From NCBI GenBank assembly GCA_001313065.1, contig BBFD01000017.1, forward strand, positions 1 through 26,813: 26,813 nucleotides of DNA, in the 5' to 3' direction. Positions 8,040-19,522 of the stretch are shown here, piece after piece. Each line of letters opens with the position of its first letter. The first letter of the stretch is position 1. Source of the DNA: Silvimonas sp. JCM 19000 (GTDB lineage: Bacteria; Pseudomonadota; Gammaproteobacteria; Burkholderiales; Chitinibacteraceae). Made by a program: the position numbers and the translations under genes. The notes below the pieces were generated by a model that had not been told where the DNA came from, made no database searches, and saw nothing but the letters and a program-made list of their open reading frames with translations.

Positions 8040-8327
8040 CAGCCACTCCGCTCGCTGTGCTCCGGCGGTATGCAAGCTGAATACACCGCAGCGGCTCGGA
8101 GGTTGGGGTTGAAAACCCACTGTTGATCCGATGGGTGCGATCAGCCCACTCCGCTCGCTTGTGCTCCGGCGGTATGCAAGCTGAATACACCGCAGCGGCT
8201 CGGAGGTTGGGGTTGAAAACCCACTGTTGATCCGTGGGCGGGTTCTCTCGCGCGCTTCGGCGGCTTGCTAGCTGAATGCACCGTGGCGGCCTGGATGCGG
8301 GGATGGGAAACCCGGTGTTGATCGGGT
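8040..8327. repeat. Tandem repeat, about 102-base unit, two close copies plus one diverged
   Basis: Copy one (about 8040-8130) and copy two (about 8142-8234) are nearly identical apart from single extra bases. Both run from CAGCCACTCCGCTCGCT through GGCGGTATGCAAGCTGAATA to AACCCACTGTTGATCCG. A third, degraded version follows at about 8236-8327, keeping GCTAGCTGAATGCACCG and GTGTTGATC. Each unit can fold locally (GGGTT-GAA-AACCC near its end). With the 62-base repeat it fills the gap between the PEP-CTERM terminator and the scpB stop. Function unknown. Confidence 0.85.
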
Positions 8328-8379
8328 ATTGCCTGGTCGGCCGGCGCCATGGCGACGCTCGAGCGGGTGGGCGAGACGT

Positions 8380-8948
8380 TTATTCGTCGGCGGGGATGAC
8401 CAGGTTGCCCAGTTCTTGCAGCGGCGGCAAGGCGCTGAGGGCGTGGAGGCCCAGGTCATCCAGAAACTGGCGGGTGGTGGCCAGGAGTTCGGGGCGACCG
8501 GGGACTTCTTTGTGGCCGACGACATCCAGCCAGCCACGTTCTTTCAGCGTCTGGATGATCTGGCTGGAGACCGTCACGCCACGGATTTCTTCGATATCGC
8601 CCCGCGTAACCGGTTGGCGATAGGCAATGATGGCCAGCGTTTCCATAACCGCGCGCGAATAACGCGGGGGTTTTTTTCCGGGTTCAGTCGTTCCAGATAC
8701 GGTTGCATTTCCAGCCTGGCGCGAAAACGCCAGCCCGTGGCCAGCTTGACCAGTTCAATGCCGCGCCCCGCCCAATCCTGCTGGATGGCATCAAGCAAAC
8801 CATTCAGTAACAGCGCATTGGTCTCTTCGGCAAACAGACTTTTCAAGGCATGCAAGGACAGCGGCTCGTTGGCCACCAGCAAGGCGGTTTCCAGCACCTT
8901 TTGCATATGCGCGCGATCATATAGCGCCGATACCCCTTGATTATTCAT
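8380..8948 (-). CDS. scpB: Segregation and condensation protein B
   Basis: ScpB, the winged-helix partner of ScpA and SMC in the condensin complex that organises the chromosome. About 189 residues after correction. It begins [20 protein letters not shown] and has the conserved [20 protein letters not shown] block (about 100-120) and IRGV. It ends GNLVIPADE. One frame break at the T7 run 8672-8678; restoring five bases gives the family-typical [11 protein letters not shown]. Its ATG (8946-8948) overlaps the end of scpA by eight bases, so translation is probably coupled. It is last in the cluster; the tandem repeats follow. Confidence 0.94.
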
Positions 8949-9822
8949 CGCTCACTTCCTCGGCCGCCGCCGCGCCACCCTGAAACAAATCGGGCACGCT
9001 GGTCAGGCAAACATAAATCGGCGCAAAGCCTTCGTCCTGGCTAACGCGGATATATTTTTTTCTTTCACCAGTTCCAGCACCGCAATAAAGGTCACCACCA
9101 ACAAAGGCACACCGCGCGTGGTATCGAACAGATCTTCAAAGCGGGCATACCGGCCGTCCTGCAATAGCTTAAGGATGTGAGTCATCTGCTCGCGCACCGA
9201 TAACTCATCCGGTTGCACCTTGTGATGCTGATTGCGTTTGGCGCGTGCCAGGATATTAAGCCACGCGGTTTTGAGATCGACCGCGCTCACTTCGGGCAAA
9301 CGCTCCGCCCGGTCTTTTTTCAAACAAGACCGTCACCCACTGAAAATCGCGTCCGGCTTGTGGCAACTGATCCAGCTCATAGGCGGCCAGTTTGATTTGC
9401 TCGTATTCCAGCAACCGGCGGACCAGTTCCGCGCGCGGATCGTCAGCTTCGGCATCGGCGCTGGCGCTGGGCTTGGGCAGCAACAAGCGCGATTTGATTT
9501 CGATCAGCATGGCCGCCATCAGCAAGTATTCGGCGGCCAATTCCAGCCGGTCCACCTGCATGGCATTCACGTATTCCATATATTGCGCAGTTACGCGCGC
9601 CATCGGGATATCGAGAATATCGATGTTTTGCTTGCGGATTAAATACAGCAATAGATCGAGCGGCCCCTCAAACGAATCGAGCAGCACGCGCAAGGCATCA
9701 GGCGGGATATATAAATCGAGCGGTAATTCGGTAACGGCTTCACCAAACACCAAAGCCAGCGTCGGAGGCGCCAGCGCGGCGGCGGCATCGGTGCTGGCGG
9801 TGGCGACGGGCTCAGACATCAT
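8941..9822 (-). CDS. scpA: Segregation and condensation protein A
   Basis: ScpA, the kleisin subunit of the SMC-ScpAB condensin. About 292 residues after correction. The N-terminal SMC-binding segment reads FEGPLDLLLYLIRKQNIDIL, followed by YLLMAAMLIEIKSRLLLP, both hallmarks of the family. The C-terminal winged helix ends in VTFIAVLELVKEKYIRVSQ once the frame is restored. Breaks: the T6 run at 9315-9320 (LFEKDRAERL restored) and the T7 run at 9055-9061 (KEKYIRV restored). The start is one of two adjacent ATGs (9820-9822 or 9817-9819), with GCGGAG upstream. The GNAT stop lies inside the first codons, so the three genes form a translationally coupled string. Confidence 0.94.
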
Positions 9823-10327
9823 CAAACTCCGCAGCGTAAAGCACGGGGCCGGGCTGCAAGCATCCAGCGCGCCCGGGGCCAGTGCGCTGATCATGAAATG
9901 TTCGGGCTGCGCCGCCCGGGCGCAAGTCAGACCAAATTGTGCAGCGGGCACACAGCCAAACCGTGAGTAATACGTAGGGTCGCCGATCACGACCACGCCA
10001 TCAAAAACGCGCATCGCGCAACATCGGCCACGCATATTCCACCAGTGCCGCGCCGATGCCATTCTGCTGCGCGTGCGGCGCCACCGCCAACGGTGCCAGC
10101 CCGACCAGGCGCGCCCCTTCCGGCGCACTGACCTGGGTAAACAAGACGTGGCCGACAATCTGTTCATCCAGCAAGGCCACCAGATTGCATACCGAATGGC
10201 CGGAACTGAGTAAAGCCGCCACCAGATCAGCCTCGGCGGCACGGCCGAAAGCCGCGCGCTCTACCGCAAGAATGGCGTCCAGATCTCGCGCAATCGCTGG
10301 CCGCACATAGGGTTCGGCCAGCCGCAT
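9813..10327 (-). CDS. GNAT family N-acetyltransferase
   Basis: A cytoplasmic acetyltransferase of about 172 residues; the acceptor is unknown. The acetyl-CoA-binding stretch is LVGLAPLAVAPHAQQNGIGA, with the expected Q-x-x-G-I-G-A core, followed by GDPTYYSRFGCVPAAQ and an FDDV terminus. It resembles YhbS-type proteins. Breaks: the A5 run at 10003-10007 (native four, restoring DARFDGVVV) and one missing G near 9855, which hides the true end GPVLYAAEFDDV. The ATG at 10327 has AAGG seven bases upstream; a TTG at 10348 overlapping the trpS stop is the alternative start. It sits between trpS and scpA with a tiny overlap at its 3' end. Confidence 0.85.
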
Positions 10328-10344
10328 GGAACCTTGATCGACTT

Positions 10345-11551
<1,207 letters not shown>

Positions 11552-11586
11552 GTTTTATTCCTTGCGACGAGGCGTCGTGTATTCGA

Positions 11587-12231
11587 TTACAAAATCATTC
11601 GATGCAGAAGGCTGTAGAGCACGCCGATGATGGGTTGCATCACGCCGCCGAGCACGCCGGTGGCCAATAGCAAAATCACGATCCACATACCATAGGGTTC
11701 AATGCGCTCCACACTCATGGCGGACTTGCGCGGCAGTAGCGAAATCAGCATGCGCCCGCCATCCAGTGGCGGCACCGGAATCAGATTCAGCACCATCAAC
11801 ATCAGGTTAATCATGATGCCGGCCTGTGACATATACAGCAGCGGCAATTGCAGGCTGCTGCCATCCATCGCGCCGCCGAGCCTGAACAGCAAGCCCCAGC
11901 CGATGGCCATGATCAGGTTGGCGGCAGGCCCGGCGGCGGCCACCCAGAGCATGTCGCGCTTGGGATTGTTCAACTTGTCAAAGCGTACCGGCACCGGCTT
12001 GGCCCAACCAAACAGAAAGCCCCCGGGCAACATCAGGCAAATGAGCGGCAGCAGGATAGTGCCGACGGGATCAATATGCTTGAGCGGGTTCAGCGTCATG
12101 CGCCCCATCATGTAGGCGGTGGTATCGCCAAAGCGTTTGGCGATAAATGCATGCGCTGCTTCGTGCACCGTAATGGCAAACAAAACAGGCAGAGACCAGA
12201 CACAAATCTTCTGGATCAGGTTCAAGTCCAT
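11587..12231 (-). CDS. Site-2 protease family (M50) membrane metalloprotease
   Basis: An intact, polytopic membrane protein of 214 residues. The zinc motif HEAAH sits in the first membrane helix (FAITVHEAAHAF, about residues 18-29) and the second catalytic motif is PPLDGGRML (about 150). Hydrophobic segments lie around residues 50-65, 85-105, 125-145 and 175-200. It is the short S2P type without a PDZ domain, so it is not RseP. Natural substrates are unknown. The chosen start is MDLNLIQK at 12231; an in-frame ATG at 12273 would add 14 residues unlike the family. It follows yciO and precedes trpS, an arrangement seen in related betaproteobacteria (recalled, not searched). Confidence 0.9.
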   Translation of the reverse strand: MDLNLIQKICVWSLPVLFAITVHEAAHAFIAKRFGDTTAYMMGRMTLNPLKHIDPVGTILLPLICLMLPGGFLFGWAKPVPVRFDKLNNPKRDMLWVAAAGPAANLIMAIGWGLLFRLGGAMDGSSLQLPLLYMSQAGIMINLMLMVLNLIPVPPLDGGRMLISLLPRKSAMSVERIEPYGMWIVILLLATGVLGGVMQPIIGVLYSLLHRMIL

Positions 12232-12354
12232 CGAGGGGAGTTTCCCGGAGCATATTGCGCTGCATGATCGCACGGATCAGCGCAGCGACGAAAATCGGAA
12301 TCGTGGGCCAGCAGCACGCCGGCCCACTCGGTACAAGCAGAAAGCGCGCCAGTG

Positions 12355-12980
12355 CTAGCCACCGAACAAGGCTGGATCACCCTTGCCGACACGGATGATT
12401 TCGGCCGCGCCATTGGACAAGTCGACCACGGTGGTGGGTTCAAGGCCGCAATAGCCGCCTTCAAGCACCAGATCGACATCGTGCTCCAGCCGGTCGCGGA
12501 TTTCCCAGGCATCGGTGAGCGGGTCTTCATCACCGGGCAACAGCAAAGTGGAAGACAACAGCGGCTCACCCAGTTCTTCCAGCAAGGCCAATGCCACCGG
12601 ATGCTGTGGCACGCGCAAACCGATGGTCTGCTTTTTTTGGGATGCCAGACCCGGCGCGGCGTTTCTTTGGTGGCTTGCAGAATAAAGGTGTAGCTGCCTG
12701 GTGTGGCCGCTTTCAGCGCGCGATAGGTGCTGTTGTCGACCTTGGCGTAGGTGCCGATCTGCGAGAGATCGCGACAGACCAAGGTGAAGTGATGTTTGTC
12801 GTCCAGACGCCGGATGTGGCGTATGCGATCCAGCGAGTCTTTGGACTCCAGGCTACAGCCGATGGCATAGCACGAGTCGGTGGGATAAACGATCACGCCG
12901 CCTTTACGGACGACATCCACCGCTTGCTTGATCAAGCGCGGCTGTGGGGTTTCGGGGTGTACTGAAAAGAATTGGGCCAT
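12355..12980 (-). CDS. yciO: YciO/YrdC/Sua5 family protein
   Basis: A YrdC-fold protein of about 208 residues. Relatives make threonylcarbamoyl-AMP for tRNA t6A. The YciO branch is less well understood, and the match here (GGYCGLEPTTVVDLSNG near the end, VIVYPTDSCYAIGCSLE near the start) is to YciO. The residues RRLDDKHHFTLVCRDLS form the usual binding region. One break at the T7 run 12632-12638; restoring five bases gives WHPKKQTIGLRVP. It starts at the ATG at 12980. A terminator separates it from the PHP gene upstream, so it may begin its own transcript. In E. coli yciO also lies next to rnm (yciV). Confidence 0.9.
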
Positions 12981-12998
12981 ACCCGCCTAAATAGGGTC

Positions 12999-13033
12999 AA
13001 AAAACCGGGCGCATCAAGTCAGCTTGTGCGCCC
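12999..13033 (-). terminator. Terminator between PHP gene and yciO
   Basis: On the minus strand GGGCGCA pairs with TGCGCCC, with an inner CAAG/CTTG extension and a CTGA loop, followed by GG and six T. It lies directly after the stop of the PHP-domain gene. Confidence 0.88.
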
Positions 13034-13038
13034 TCTGC

Positions 13039-13885
13039 TTATGCAACTTCCGCTTCCAGCCAGTCTTGCCACACTGGTACGCAACCGATGGGCAGATCGG
13101 GATTCAACCCGGGTTCGCGCGCGCCTTCGCCGGTAGCGTGGTAATCGGTACCCGACGAGGCCAGCAGTTCAAATTCTTGCGCCAGGCGCCCGAAACGGCC
13201 GATCTCGGCGGCGCCATGACATCCGGACACCACTTCGATGCCCTCGCCCCCCAGCCGACGAAACTCGGACAGCAATACGCGCATGGTTTCGTTACCCATC
13301 TCATAGCGGCCCGGATGCGCCAGCACCGCTTTGCCGCCCGCTGCGCGCACCCATTCGATGGCTTCGTGCAGGCGCGCCCATTCGTGTTCTACATAGCCGG
13401 GTTTGCCGCGCACCATAAAGCGCTTGAAGACCGTTTTGGTGTCTTTGCAGGCGCCAATTTCTACCAGATAACGCGCAAAGTGCGTGCGGCTGATCATCTC
13501 GGGGTTGTCGGCATATTTGCGCGCGCCTTCGATCATATTGTCGAGGCCCACTTTCGCCAACGAGGCGCTCATGCGCTCGGCCCGTTCAGTACGGCCTGCG
13601 CGCACGCTGGCCAGGCCTTGTTGCAAAACGTCGTTGTGACGATCCACATTCAGCCCGAGCATATGCAGCGTGTGCTTGCCCCAGCTAACCGAGATTTCGA
13701 CCCCGTTAATGAGCTTGAGCATGCAGTGTGGCCTCGGCATGCGCTTCGGTCAGGCCGCGCAAATCATCGTGGTCCGTCAGCGCAAACAGTTTGCAACCGC
13801 GCGCGGCCGCTTTGCGCACAACTTCGGCCGGCGGCAACAAGCCGTCGGAGACATTGGAATGGCAGTGCAGATCAACCGGTGTCAT
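13039..13885 (-). CDS. rnm: PHP-domain phosphoesterase, RNase AM / 3',5'-nucleotide phosphatase type
   Basis: A PHP-family metal-dependent phosphoesterase of about 282 residues, matching E. coli YciV/TrpH (RNase AM, which trims rRNA 5' ends). Metal-binding motifs run in order: DLHCHSNVSDG at the N-terminus, LTDHDD (about 38-43), GVEIS, AHPGRY and SGTDYH near the end. One frame break lies near 13717, where a base is missing between EATLHA and LKLINGVEIS. The ATG (13883-13885) overlaps the TGA of cysM in an ATGA, so the two are translationally coupled. A strong terminator follows. RNase AM is inferred from homology; other PHP phosphatases look similar. Confidence 0.88.
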
Positions 13886-14764
13886 GCAGGAAATACGCCT
13901 GTAGAAAGATAACGGTCGCCCCGATCCGCAATGATCGAGACGATAACGGCGTTTTCGACCTCGGCCGACAACTTGAGTGCCGCCGCCAGCGCGCCGCCCG
14001 ACGAGATGCCGGCAAAAAAATGCCTTCCTCGCGCGCCAGCCGCCGCGTGGTGTCTTCGGCTTCTTGCTGCGTCACTTCCATGACGCGATCAATCTTGTTC
14101 CAGTCGCAGATATCGGGCACGTATTCCTGCGGCCATTTGCGGATGCCTGGAATGGACGCACCGTCACAAGGTTGCACGCCGACGATCTGGATGGCGCTGT
14201 TCTTTTCTTTAAGAAAACGCTGCGTGCCCATGATGGTGCCGGTGGTGCCCATGCTGGAGACAAAATGGGTGATGCCGCCAGCGGTATCGCGCCAGATTTC
14301 CGGGCCGGTGCTTTGATAATGCGCGAGCGGATTATCGGGATTGGCAAACTGGTCCAGCATCAGGCCCTCACCCTGCGCGCTCATGGTCACGGCCAGATCA
14401 CGCGCGGCTTCCATGCCATCGGTGAGGATGACTTCGGCGCCAAACGCTTTCATGGTCTGCACCCGTTCAATGCTGGAATTTTTTTCGGCATGATCAGTAC
14501 CATGCGATAACCCATCATGGCGGCGGCCATAGCCAGCGCGATGCCGGTATTGCCCGAGGTGGCTTCAACCAGGGTATCGCCCGGCTTGATGTCGCCACGC
14601 GCTTCGGCCTGGCGGATCATCGACAAGGCCGGCCGGTCTTTGACCGAGCCTGCCGGATTGTTACCTTCGAGTTTGACCAGCACGATATTGCTGGTGTCGC
14701 CAGGCAAGCGCTTTAGCCGCACCAGCGGCGTATTGCCGACGAAATCTTCGATGTATTTATACAT
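13882..14764 (-). CDS. cysM: Cysteine synthase B (O-acetylserine sulfhydrylase)
   Basis: PLP-dependent enzyme making cysteine (or S-sulfocysteine from thiosulfate) from O-acetylserine. About 294 residues after correction. The start MYKYIEDFVGNTPLVRLKRL, the PLP lysine in NNPAGSVKDRPAL (about residue 41), the phosphate loop EATSGNTGIALA, GTTGTIMG and the SSGGAL segment are all present and point to CysM over CysK. Breaks are at the T7 run 14479-14485 (MPKNSSIERVQ restored) and the A7 run 14014-14020 (GIFAGISSGG restored). It ends GVFPA, and its TGA overlaps the PHP gene ATG. A TATAAT lies 22 bases before the start codon. Confidence 0.95.
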
Positions 14765-14785
14765 GGGCACTCCAATGGAGCCCCG

Positions 14786-14791
14786 ATTATA
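14786..14791 (-). promoter_or_regulatory. Candidate -10 element for cysM
   Basis: The minus strand reads TATAAT here, 22 bases before the cysM ATG. No good -35 hexamer lies at 16-18 bases, though TTGCGT is found closer. Only the -10 is convincing. Confidence 0.4.
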
Positions 14792-14880
14792 AGCCGGGAA
14801 TACGCAAGATCGTATCGCCATGCAGTGCCGTGCGCGCCAGCCAGCTAGCCCCGCAGCTGCGTGACGGCCCCGCTCGGGTC

Positions 14881-16564
14881 TCAGGCGGCAGCAACGATAA
14901 TCGGGCCCCACACCGCGAACAGCACGTTGGAGATGGCATAACACACGGTAAAGCCAATGACGGGCGTCTGGCTGCCGGATTGCTCGATAATGGCGTTCAT
15001 CGACGCGGCCTCGGTCTGGGCGCCAGCAAGTGCGCCTAGCAAGATCATCGGATGTAGCCGCAGTACCCATTTGCCAAAATAAAACGCAACCACCGGCGGC
15101 ACCAGCGTTACCACGACGCCAGCAATTACCAGAGAGATGCCATGCGCCTGAATGGCGACGATGGCTGGCGGCCCGGCCAGTAAACCGACCACGGCTGCAA
15201 AAGCGGTCAGACCGAACTCGGAAAACGCCCACTGGGCGGCCGGGGGCAAGGCGCCAAAGGCGGGATAGCGCGATTGCAACCAGCCCAGCACCAGCGCCAC
15301 CACCAGGATGCCGCCACCTATCCCCAACTCGATGGGTACGTCGCCAACCCGTGCCGACAGCGCGCCCAGCAGCGACCCCAATACAATCCCGAAAGCATGC
15401 AATGCGATATCGCTCTTGTGCCGGGCGGAACGGACCTTGCCCAGGCGCGCGGCCAAGGTATCGACGCAGTCCGGCCGACCCGACAGATGCGCAATATCGC
15501 CGGGCCGTAACACGGTCTTGTTAAGCAGCGGCAAGTCATAGCCTGGCGGGTAACGCGATCAAGAAATAGTCCGTGCCGCGACGACGGGCCAACCATAGCC
15601 CGGATTTGAGCGAGATTTTTGTGGGCAAATTCGCCGTGCCGCACCACGACTTCGACCGCGCGCGTCGGATAGGACATGGCCAATGGATGATCGATTTCTG
15701 GCCCCAGCAAGGCAGCGAGCTGCGCCGCGTACACGCGCTGGCAACCGATCCCGACAATATCCCCTTCCTGCAGCAGCAGATCCGGCTGGCGTTCATGCAC
15801 GGCGCCAGCACGCACCACGCGTTCAATGCTGATCCACGGCAAATCGTGCTCGACTGCGGCGATGGTTCTGGCAATGGCAGTACCCGCAGCGGTAAGGACG
15901 TGCGCGCGGGTCACGATGCGGGTGTAAGGCGTCATGACGTCGTCGTGCCCCCCCTCGCCTTCAGCGAGTTTGGCTTCCAGCTCCCGGGCCGATTGCTTGA
16001 GATCCACGCCGAGCAACAGCGGCGCGATGGCGCTGACAAACAGAATCAGGCCTATCGTGCCGAATAGATAGGTAATGGCGTAGGCCACTGCCATATGGCT
16101 GTTGAGCTGACTCAGTTGTGCGCTGGTGATGGGTAAACCGTTCAGCGCGCTGGCAGCCGTACCCATCATCGCGGTATCGGTGAGCGCGCCCGCCCCCAGC
16201 CCAGCCGCAAAACCGGCATCAAAACCAAACCAATGGTTCATCAACAGTATGGTCAGCAAGCCCGTTACACAGAGCACAACCGAAAACACCACCAGTTTCA
16301 GCGTGCCGCGATTGAGGCTACCGAAGAATTCCGGGCCGCTTTTAAAGCCCACGGAATAGATGAAGAGTGCAAAGAAAACCGCCTTCAGCAAGGCAGGTAC
16401 GGCAATGCCGATCTGCCCGATCAGCAACCCCATCAGCAAAGAACCTGCTACCGACCCGAGATGAAACTTGCCCCATCGCACATTACCTAGCCAGGTTCCA
16501 GCGCAATCGCCAGAAAGATGCCCAGCTCGGGGTTGGCGCGAAACGTATGCAGGACAAAATCCAT
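14881..16564 (-). CDS. AspT/YidE-type transporter with TrkA-C domains
   Basis: An inner-membrane carrier of about 561 residues with the duplicated layout of the aspartate:alanine exchanger family. It has an N-terminal membrane half (MDFVLHTFRANPELGIFLAI, later GLGAGALTDTAMMGTAASAL), then two soluble TrkA-C-like segments (ISIERVVRAGAVHE, LQEGDIVGIG; then LRPGDIAHLSG). The C-terminal membrane half contains GALAGAQTEAASMNAI. The paired GA(L)xD/QT motifs sit at equivalent sites in both halves. The substrate cannot be told from sequence; an organic acid or amino acid is likely. Breaks: one missing G near 16495 (LGTWLGNVRWGK restored) and one near 15546 (TRQGYDLPLLNK restored). It is monocistronic, with no close partner. 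Confidence 0.87.
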
Positions 16565-16979
16565 GACGACGGCGCCTTTTGTTTTTTTTGCAGTCGCCGG
16601 GGCGACGGTTAACGCTTCATATAGGGTCGGGAGGCAGAGCACATGCTTTTCCGTATGCCACGGTGGCACGACTCGAGACGGCAAGCGTGCTGCGGAGATG
16701 CATGCTTCAACTTATTGATAAGACGAAATCCTGAAATGGCAACCTGCGTATGACGCCCGCATAGCGCAACGGGCCGGGCCCGGTTGCTCCGACTCCTCCT
16801 CCGATTGGCAGAAAAAAATCGTTCCCACGGCGCGCAACCACGCAGGCAAATCCTGTAAAACCAGAGTGCGCGGGCTGAACTCGGCATCGCTGACCCGCGG
16901 CACCGACGAGGATGGCGGGCGCGACCTGCAGCAGCCCCCCCCTACCACACCCCTGAAAAAAAACTCGAATGAGCTTCCT
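16565..16979. other. Intergenic region between divergent transporter and DUF4239 genes
   Basis: About 415 bases with no convincing gene. It should hold two divergent promoters, but I find no well-spaced pair on either strand. It contains a GC-rich palindrome (CCGGGCCCGG near 16776-16785), an A7 run, a C8 run near 16935-16942 and another A run before 16969. No known RNA signature was recognised. Confidence 0.5.
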
Positions 16980-17749
16980 ATGGCCCAGCTGGTCGATTTC
17001 CCGATTGTTCTGTTTTTTTGTAGCCGTAACGATCATGCTGGCATGCGCTTATGCCGGTACACGGATGCCAGGCAAGCAGGCCTTGCAGGACAAAGAAGTG
17101 CGCGATGATTTTGGCATCGTGCAGTCCGCATCGCTGACCTTGCTGGCCCTGGTCATCGGCTTCAGCCTGTCCATGGCCGTCGGCCGCTACGACCAGCGTA
17201 AGAACTACGAAGAGGAAGAGGCCAATGCCATCGGCACTGAATACCTGCGCGCGGATCTGCTACCGGCACCGCAAAACAAACAAATGCAAAGCGCGCTAAA
17301 ACATTATCTTGCGCTACGCCTTGAGTTTTACGCGCCGCTGGACGCCGACCGCCGCGCGCAACTGAACGCAGAGGCCGGCGCAGCACAAAAACGCCATCTG
17401 GCAAGTGGTGCGCGCAGGCGCCGCAGCCGCAACGCCCAACCCAGTGACGGCACTGGTGGTGGCGGGCGCTAATGACGTCATTAATGCGCAAGGCTACGCG
17501 CAAGCCGCCTGGTGGAACCGCATCCCGCATTCGGTTTGGCTGTTGCTGGGCTTGCTGGGTATCTTTTGCAACCTGCTGGTGGGTTACGGAATGCGCGGCC
17601 GCCGCCCGCCTTTGCGTTTTCTCGTCATCATGCCGTTGGTGGTGGCGCTGTCCTTTTTTTTGCTGATCGCTGATATCGACAGCCCGCGCAAAGGCATCAT
17701 CCGCGTGCAACCGCAAAACCTGCAGAGTCTGGCCAACACCCTGAAATAA
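16980..17749 (+). CDS. DUF4239 (bestrophin-like) membrane protein
   Basis: An inner-membrane protein of about 256 residues. It has two N-terminal helices (VLFF..VAVTIMLACAYAG and ASLTLLALVIGFSLSMAV), then RYDQRKNYEEEEANAIGTEY, which is the DUF4239 signature. An amphipathic middle follows, then two C-terminal helices (SVWLLLGLLGIFCNLLVGYG; FLVIMPLVVALSFFLLIADI) and an ending rich in polar residues. Function unknown; the family has a bestrophin-like fold. Breaks: the T7 run at 17013-17019 (native six if the start is MAQLVDFPIVLFF at 16980) and the A5 run at 17397-17401 (native four, restoring QNAIWQVVRAG). A start at 16969 would read through the T7 run without a shift and is an alternative. Neither start has a strong ribosome site. 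Confidence 0.78.
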
Positions 17750-17757
17750 CCGTTGGC

Positions 17758-17778
17758 CCGCGCCGCCGCGGATTTTTT
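17758..17778 (+). terminator. Weak terminator after DUF4239 gene
   Basis: CCGCG-CCGC-CGCGG forms a five-pair GC stem followed by A and six T, nine bases after the stop codon. It lies in the 33-base gap between two convergent genes. Confidence 0.55.
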
Positions 17779-17782
17779 GCGC

Positions 17783-18452
17783 TCAGAACATGGCGTAACG
17801 GGCAGCGACGGATTCGGGAACACTCAGGGTGAGGCCGTCGTGCACATCGAGTTCGAGTTCGGCGTAGTCATTGATCGCGCCGATCACGCCGCGTTCCGTC
17901 GACTGCAGGCCGCCGACCAAAACCACGCGGCAGCCAGCGGCCAGGGCGGATTCCATGCCGGCGGGGGCGTCTTCAAACACGATGCAATCGCGCGGGTGGA
18001 TGCCGAGTTTTTTTCTGCGGCTTGCAGATAGGGTTCCGGCGACGGTTTGCCGCGGCTGACGGTCTCGGAGGTGACCACTGCGCGCGGCAATACCAGCCGC
18101 AGGCTTCAAAGCGCGCATCCAGCACCGGGCGCGAGGCGGAGGTGACCACGGCCCAGTGTTCGTCCGGCACCCGAGCCAGAAAATGGCCCGCGTTCGGCAC
18201 CAGCTTGATACCACCGCTGGTGTCGGTTTCGATCTCTTCCATCCATGCCACTTCAGTCGCGACATCAAGATGCGGCGCAACCATGCGTAGCGTGTCTTCG
18301 GTGCGCACGCCGTGGGTATAAGGGCGGATTTCTTCCAGATCAAAACCGCGCCGGGCGCACCACGCGGACCAGGTCCGGTCGACCAGCACATGGGAATCGA
18401 TCAGGGTGCCATCCATATCAAACAAGAAGGCTAAAGCGTGGTGGCGCGGCAT
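17783..18452 (-). CDS. HAD family phosphatase (sugar/glycerol phosphatase-like)
   Basis: A cytoplasmic HAD subfamily IA hydrolase of about 222 residues. Motif I is FLFDMDGTLIDSH (nucleophile Asp, about residue 12), motif II AVVTSAS, motif III GKPSPEPYLQAAEKLG and motif IV VFEDAPAGMESALAAG. The THGVRTEDTLR segment in the cap is like sugar- or glycerol-phosphatases of the YfbT/Gpp group; the substrate is not determined. Breaks: a missing C near 18113 (ACGLVLPRAVVTSE restored) and the T7 run 18008-18014 (AAEKLGIHPRD restored). The ATG at 18452 follows AGGACGC. It is divergent from the AraC regulator. Confidence 0.86.
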
Positions 18453-18574
18453 GATGCGTCCTGCAAACTGACTAGAGATAGCTGGAATATCGCGCACCGC
18501 CAGTCTTTCCGGGTTCGCTTATGGTGCAATTTTCTCTACAATCAGCTCACCCGGACCCCTAAGGTGTAACCCGT

Positions 18575-19503
18575 ATGTTGACACGTGAAATGGTTGCATA
18601 CAGCCACGGTCAGCGCTGGCATTACCAGCGGCTTGATGTGGAGCAGGTGCCATTTATATGGCACTACCATCCTGAATTCGAACTCACGCTCACACGTCGC
18701 GCGCGCGGCATGCGTTATGTGGGTGGCGATGTGGCGCCGTTTGGCGAGCTTGATCTGATGCTGGTGGGGCCCAACCAGGCGCATACCTGGCAAGCGCCGC
18801 GCCGCGCCGACGGCGCTTTGCATCAGGTGGAAGTGATCTTTTTTTTACCCGGGAATGGGTCGAGGAACTGGCGGCTGGCGCACTCCCCGAGATGACGGGT
18901 CTGGCGCAGTGGCTGCGGGGTGCGCAGAACGGGGTGGAATTCAGCCTGCCCTGCGCTGAAGGCATGACCGCCTTGTTTGATCGGCTCAAGAGCGCGCGCG
19001 GCCTGACCCGGCTGGGCTGCTTGCTGGAAATTCTGGATGGGCTACCGCGCGATCATGGCGCGCGTTTTCTGGCGGGGGCGCGTAATCCGGATGTGCTGGA
19101 TCAACGCATCGAACTGGCGCTGGCGTGGTTGCATCAGCATTATCGCGAGCCGGTTACCCTGGCCGATCTGGCCACCGCCGCGCGCACCAGCGAGGCCACG
19201 CTGAAGCGGCTACTGCGCGAGCAGCTGCACGACAATATGTCGGGTTTGCTGGGCCAGTTGCGTATCGGGCATGCCTGCAATTTGCTGATCACCACCCATT
19301 TGCAGGTGCAACTGGTGGGCGAGCAAAGTGGCTTTCCCAGCCCCAGTCATTTCTACAAACAATTTGCGGCGGCCAAGGGTTTATCGCCGGGCGATTTTCG
19401 CCGGCGTTACCATTTGAGCCACCGCCAGAACGCCGCCCGCGACAATCTCGACACGCCCGGGCTGCGCTTTCGCTATCGCATCGGCGAGCCCACCACGCCT
19501 TGA
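18575..19503 (+). CDS. AraC family transcriptional regulator with cupin sensor domain
   Basis: A DNA-binding regulator of about 309 residues. The N-terminal half is an AraC-type cupin (FIWHYHPEFELTL, DLMLVGPNQAHTWQ). The C-terminal half (from about residue 180) holds two helix-turn-helix motifs: TLADLATAARTSEATLKRLL and LVGEQSGFPSPSHFYKQFAA, ending in the GLSPGDFRRRY signature. The ligand is unknown. One break at the T8 run 18839-18846 (native six), restoring VEVIFFTREWVEEL. It is transcribed away from the HAD gene, which could be a target. Its stop is 19 bases from that of hldD, the two genes converging. A TACAAT -10 candidate lies at 18537-18542 with no clear -35. Confidence 0.9.
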
Positions 19504-19522
19504 AGTTACACGCCGGGCCAGC

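Noticed and set aside
7913..8327. CRISPR array
   Set aside because: The repeat units are 62 and about 102 bases, abut directly without variable spacers, and no cas genes are present.
8672..8678. Programmed frameshift or transcriptional slippage at A/T runs
   Set aside because: Slippage genes use one or two sites per genome region; here about 25 unrelated genes or sites show it, along with G/C losses, so sequence error is simpler.
13024..14316. Plus-strand open frame of 430 codons opposite the PHP and cysM genes
   Set aside because: It spans two recognised genes on the other strand and shows no domain.
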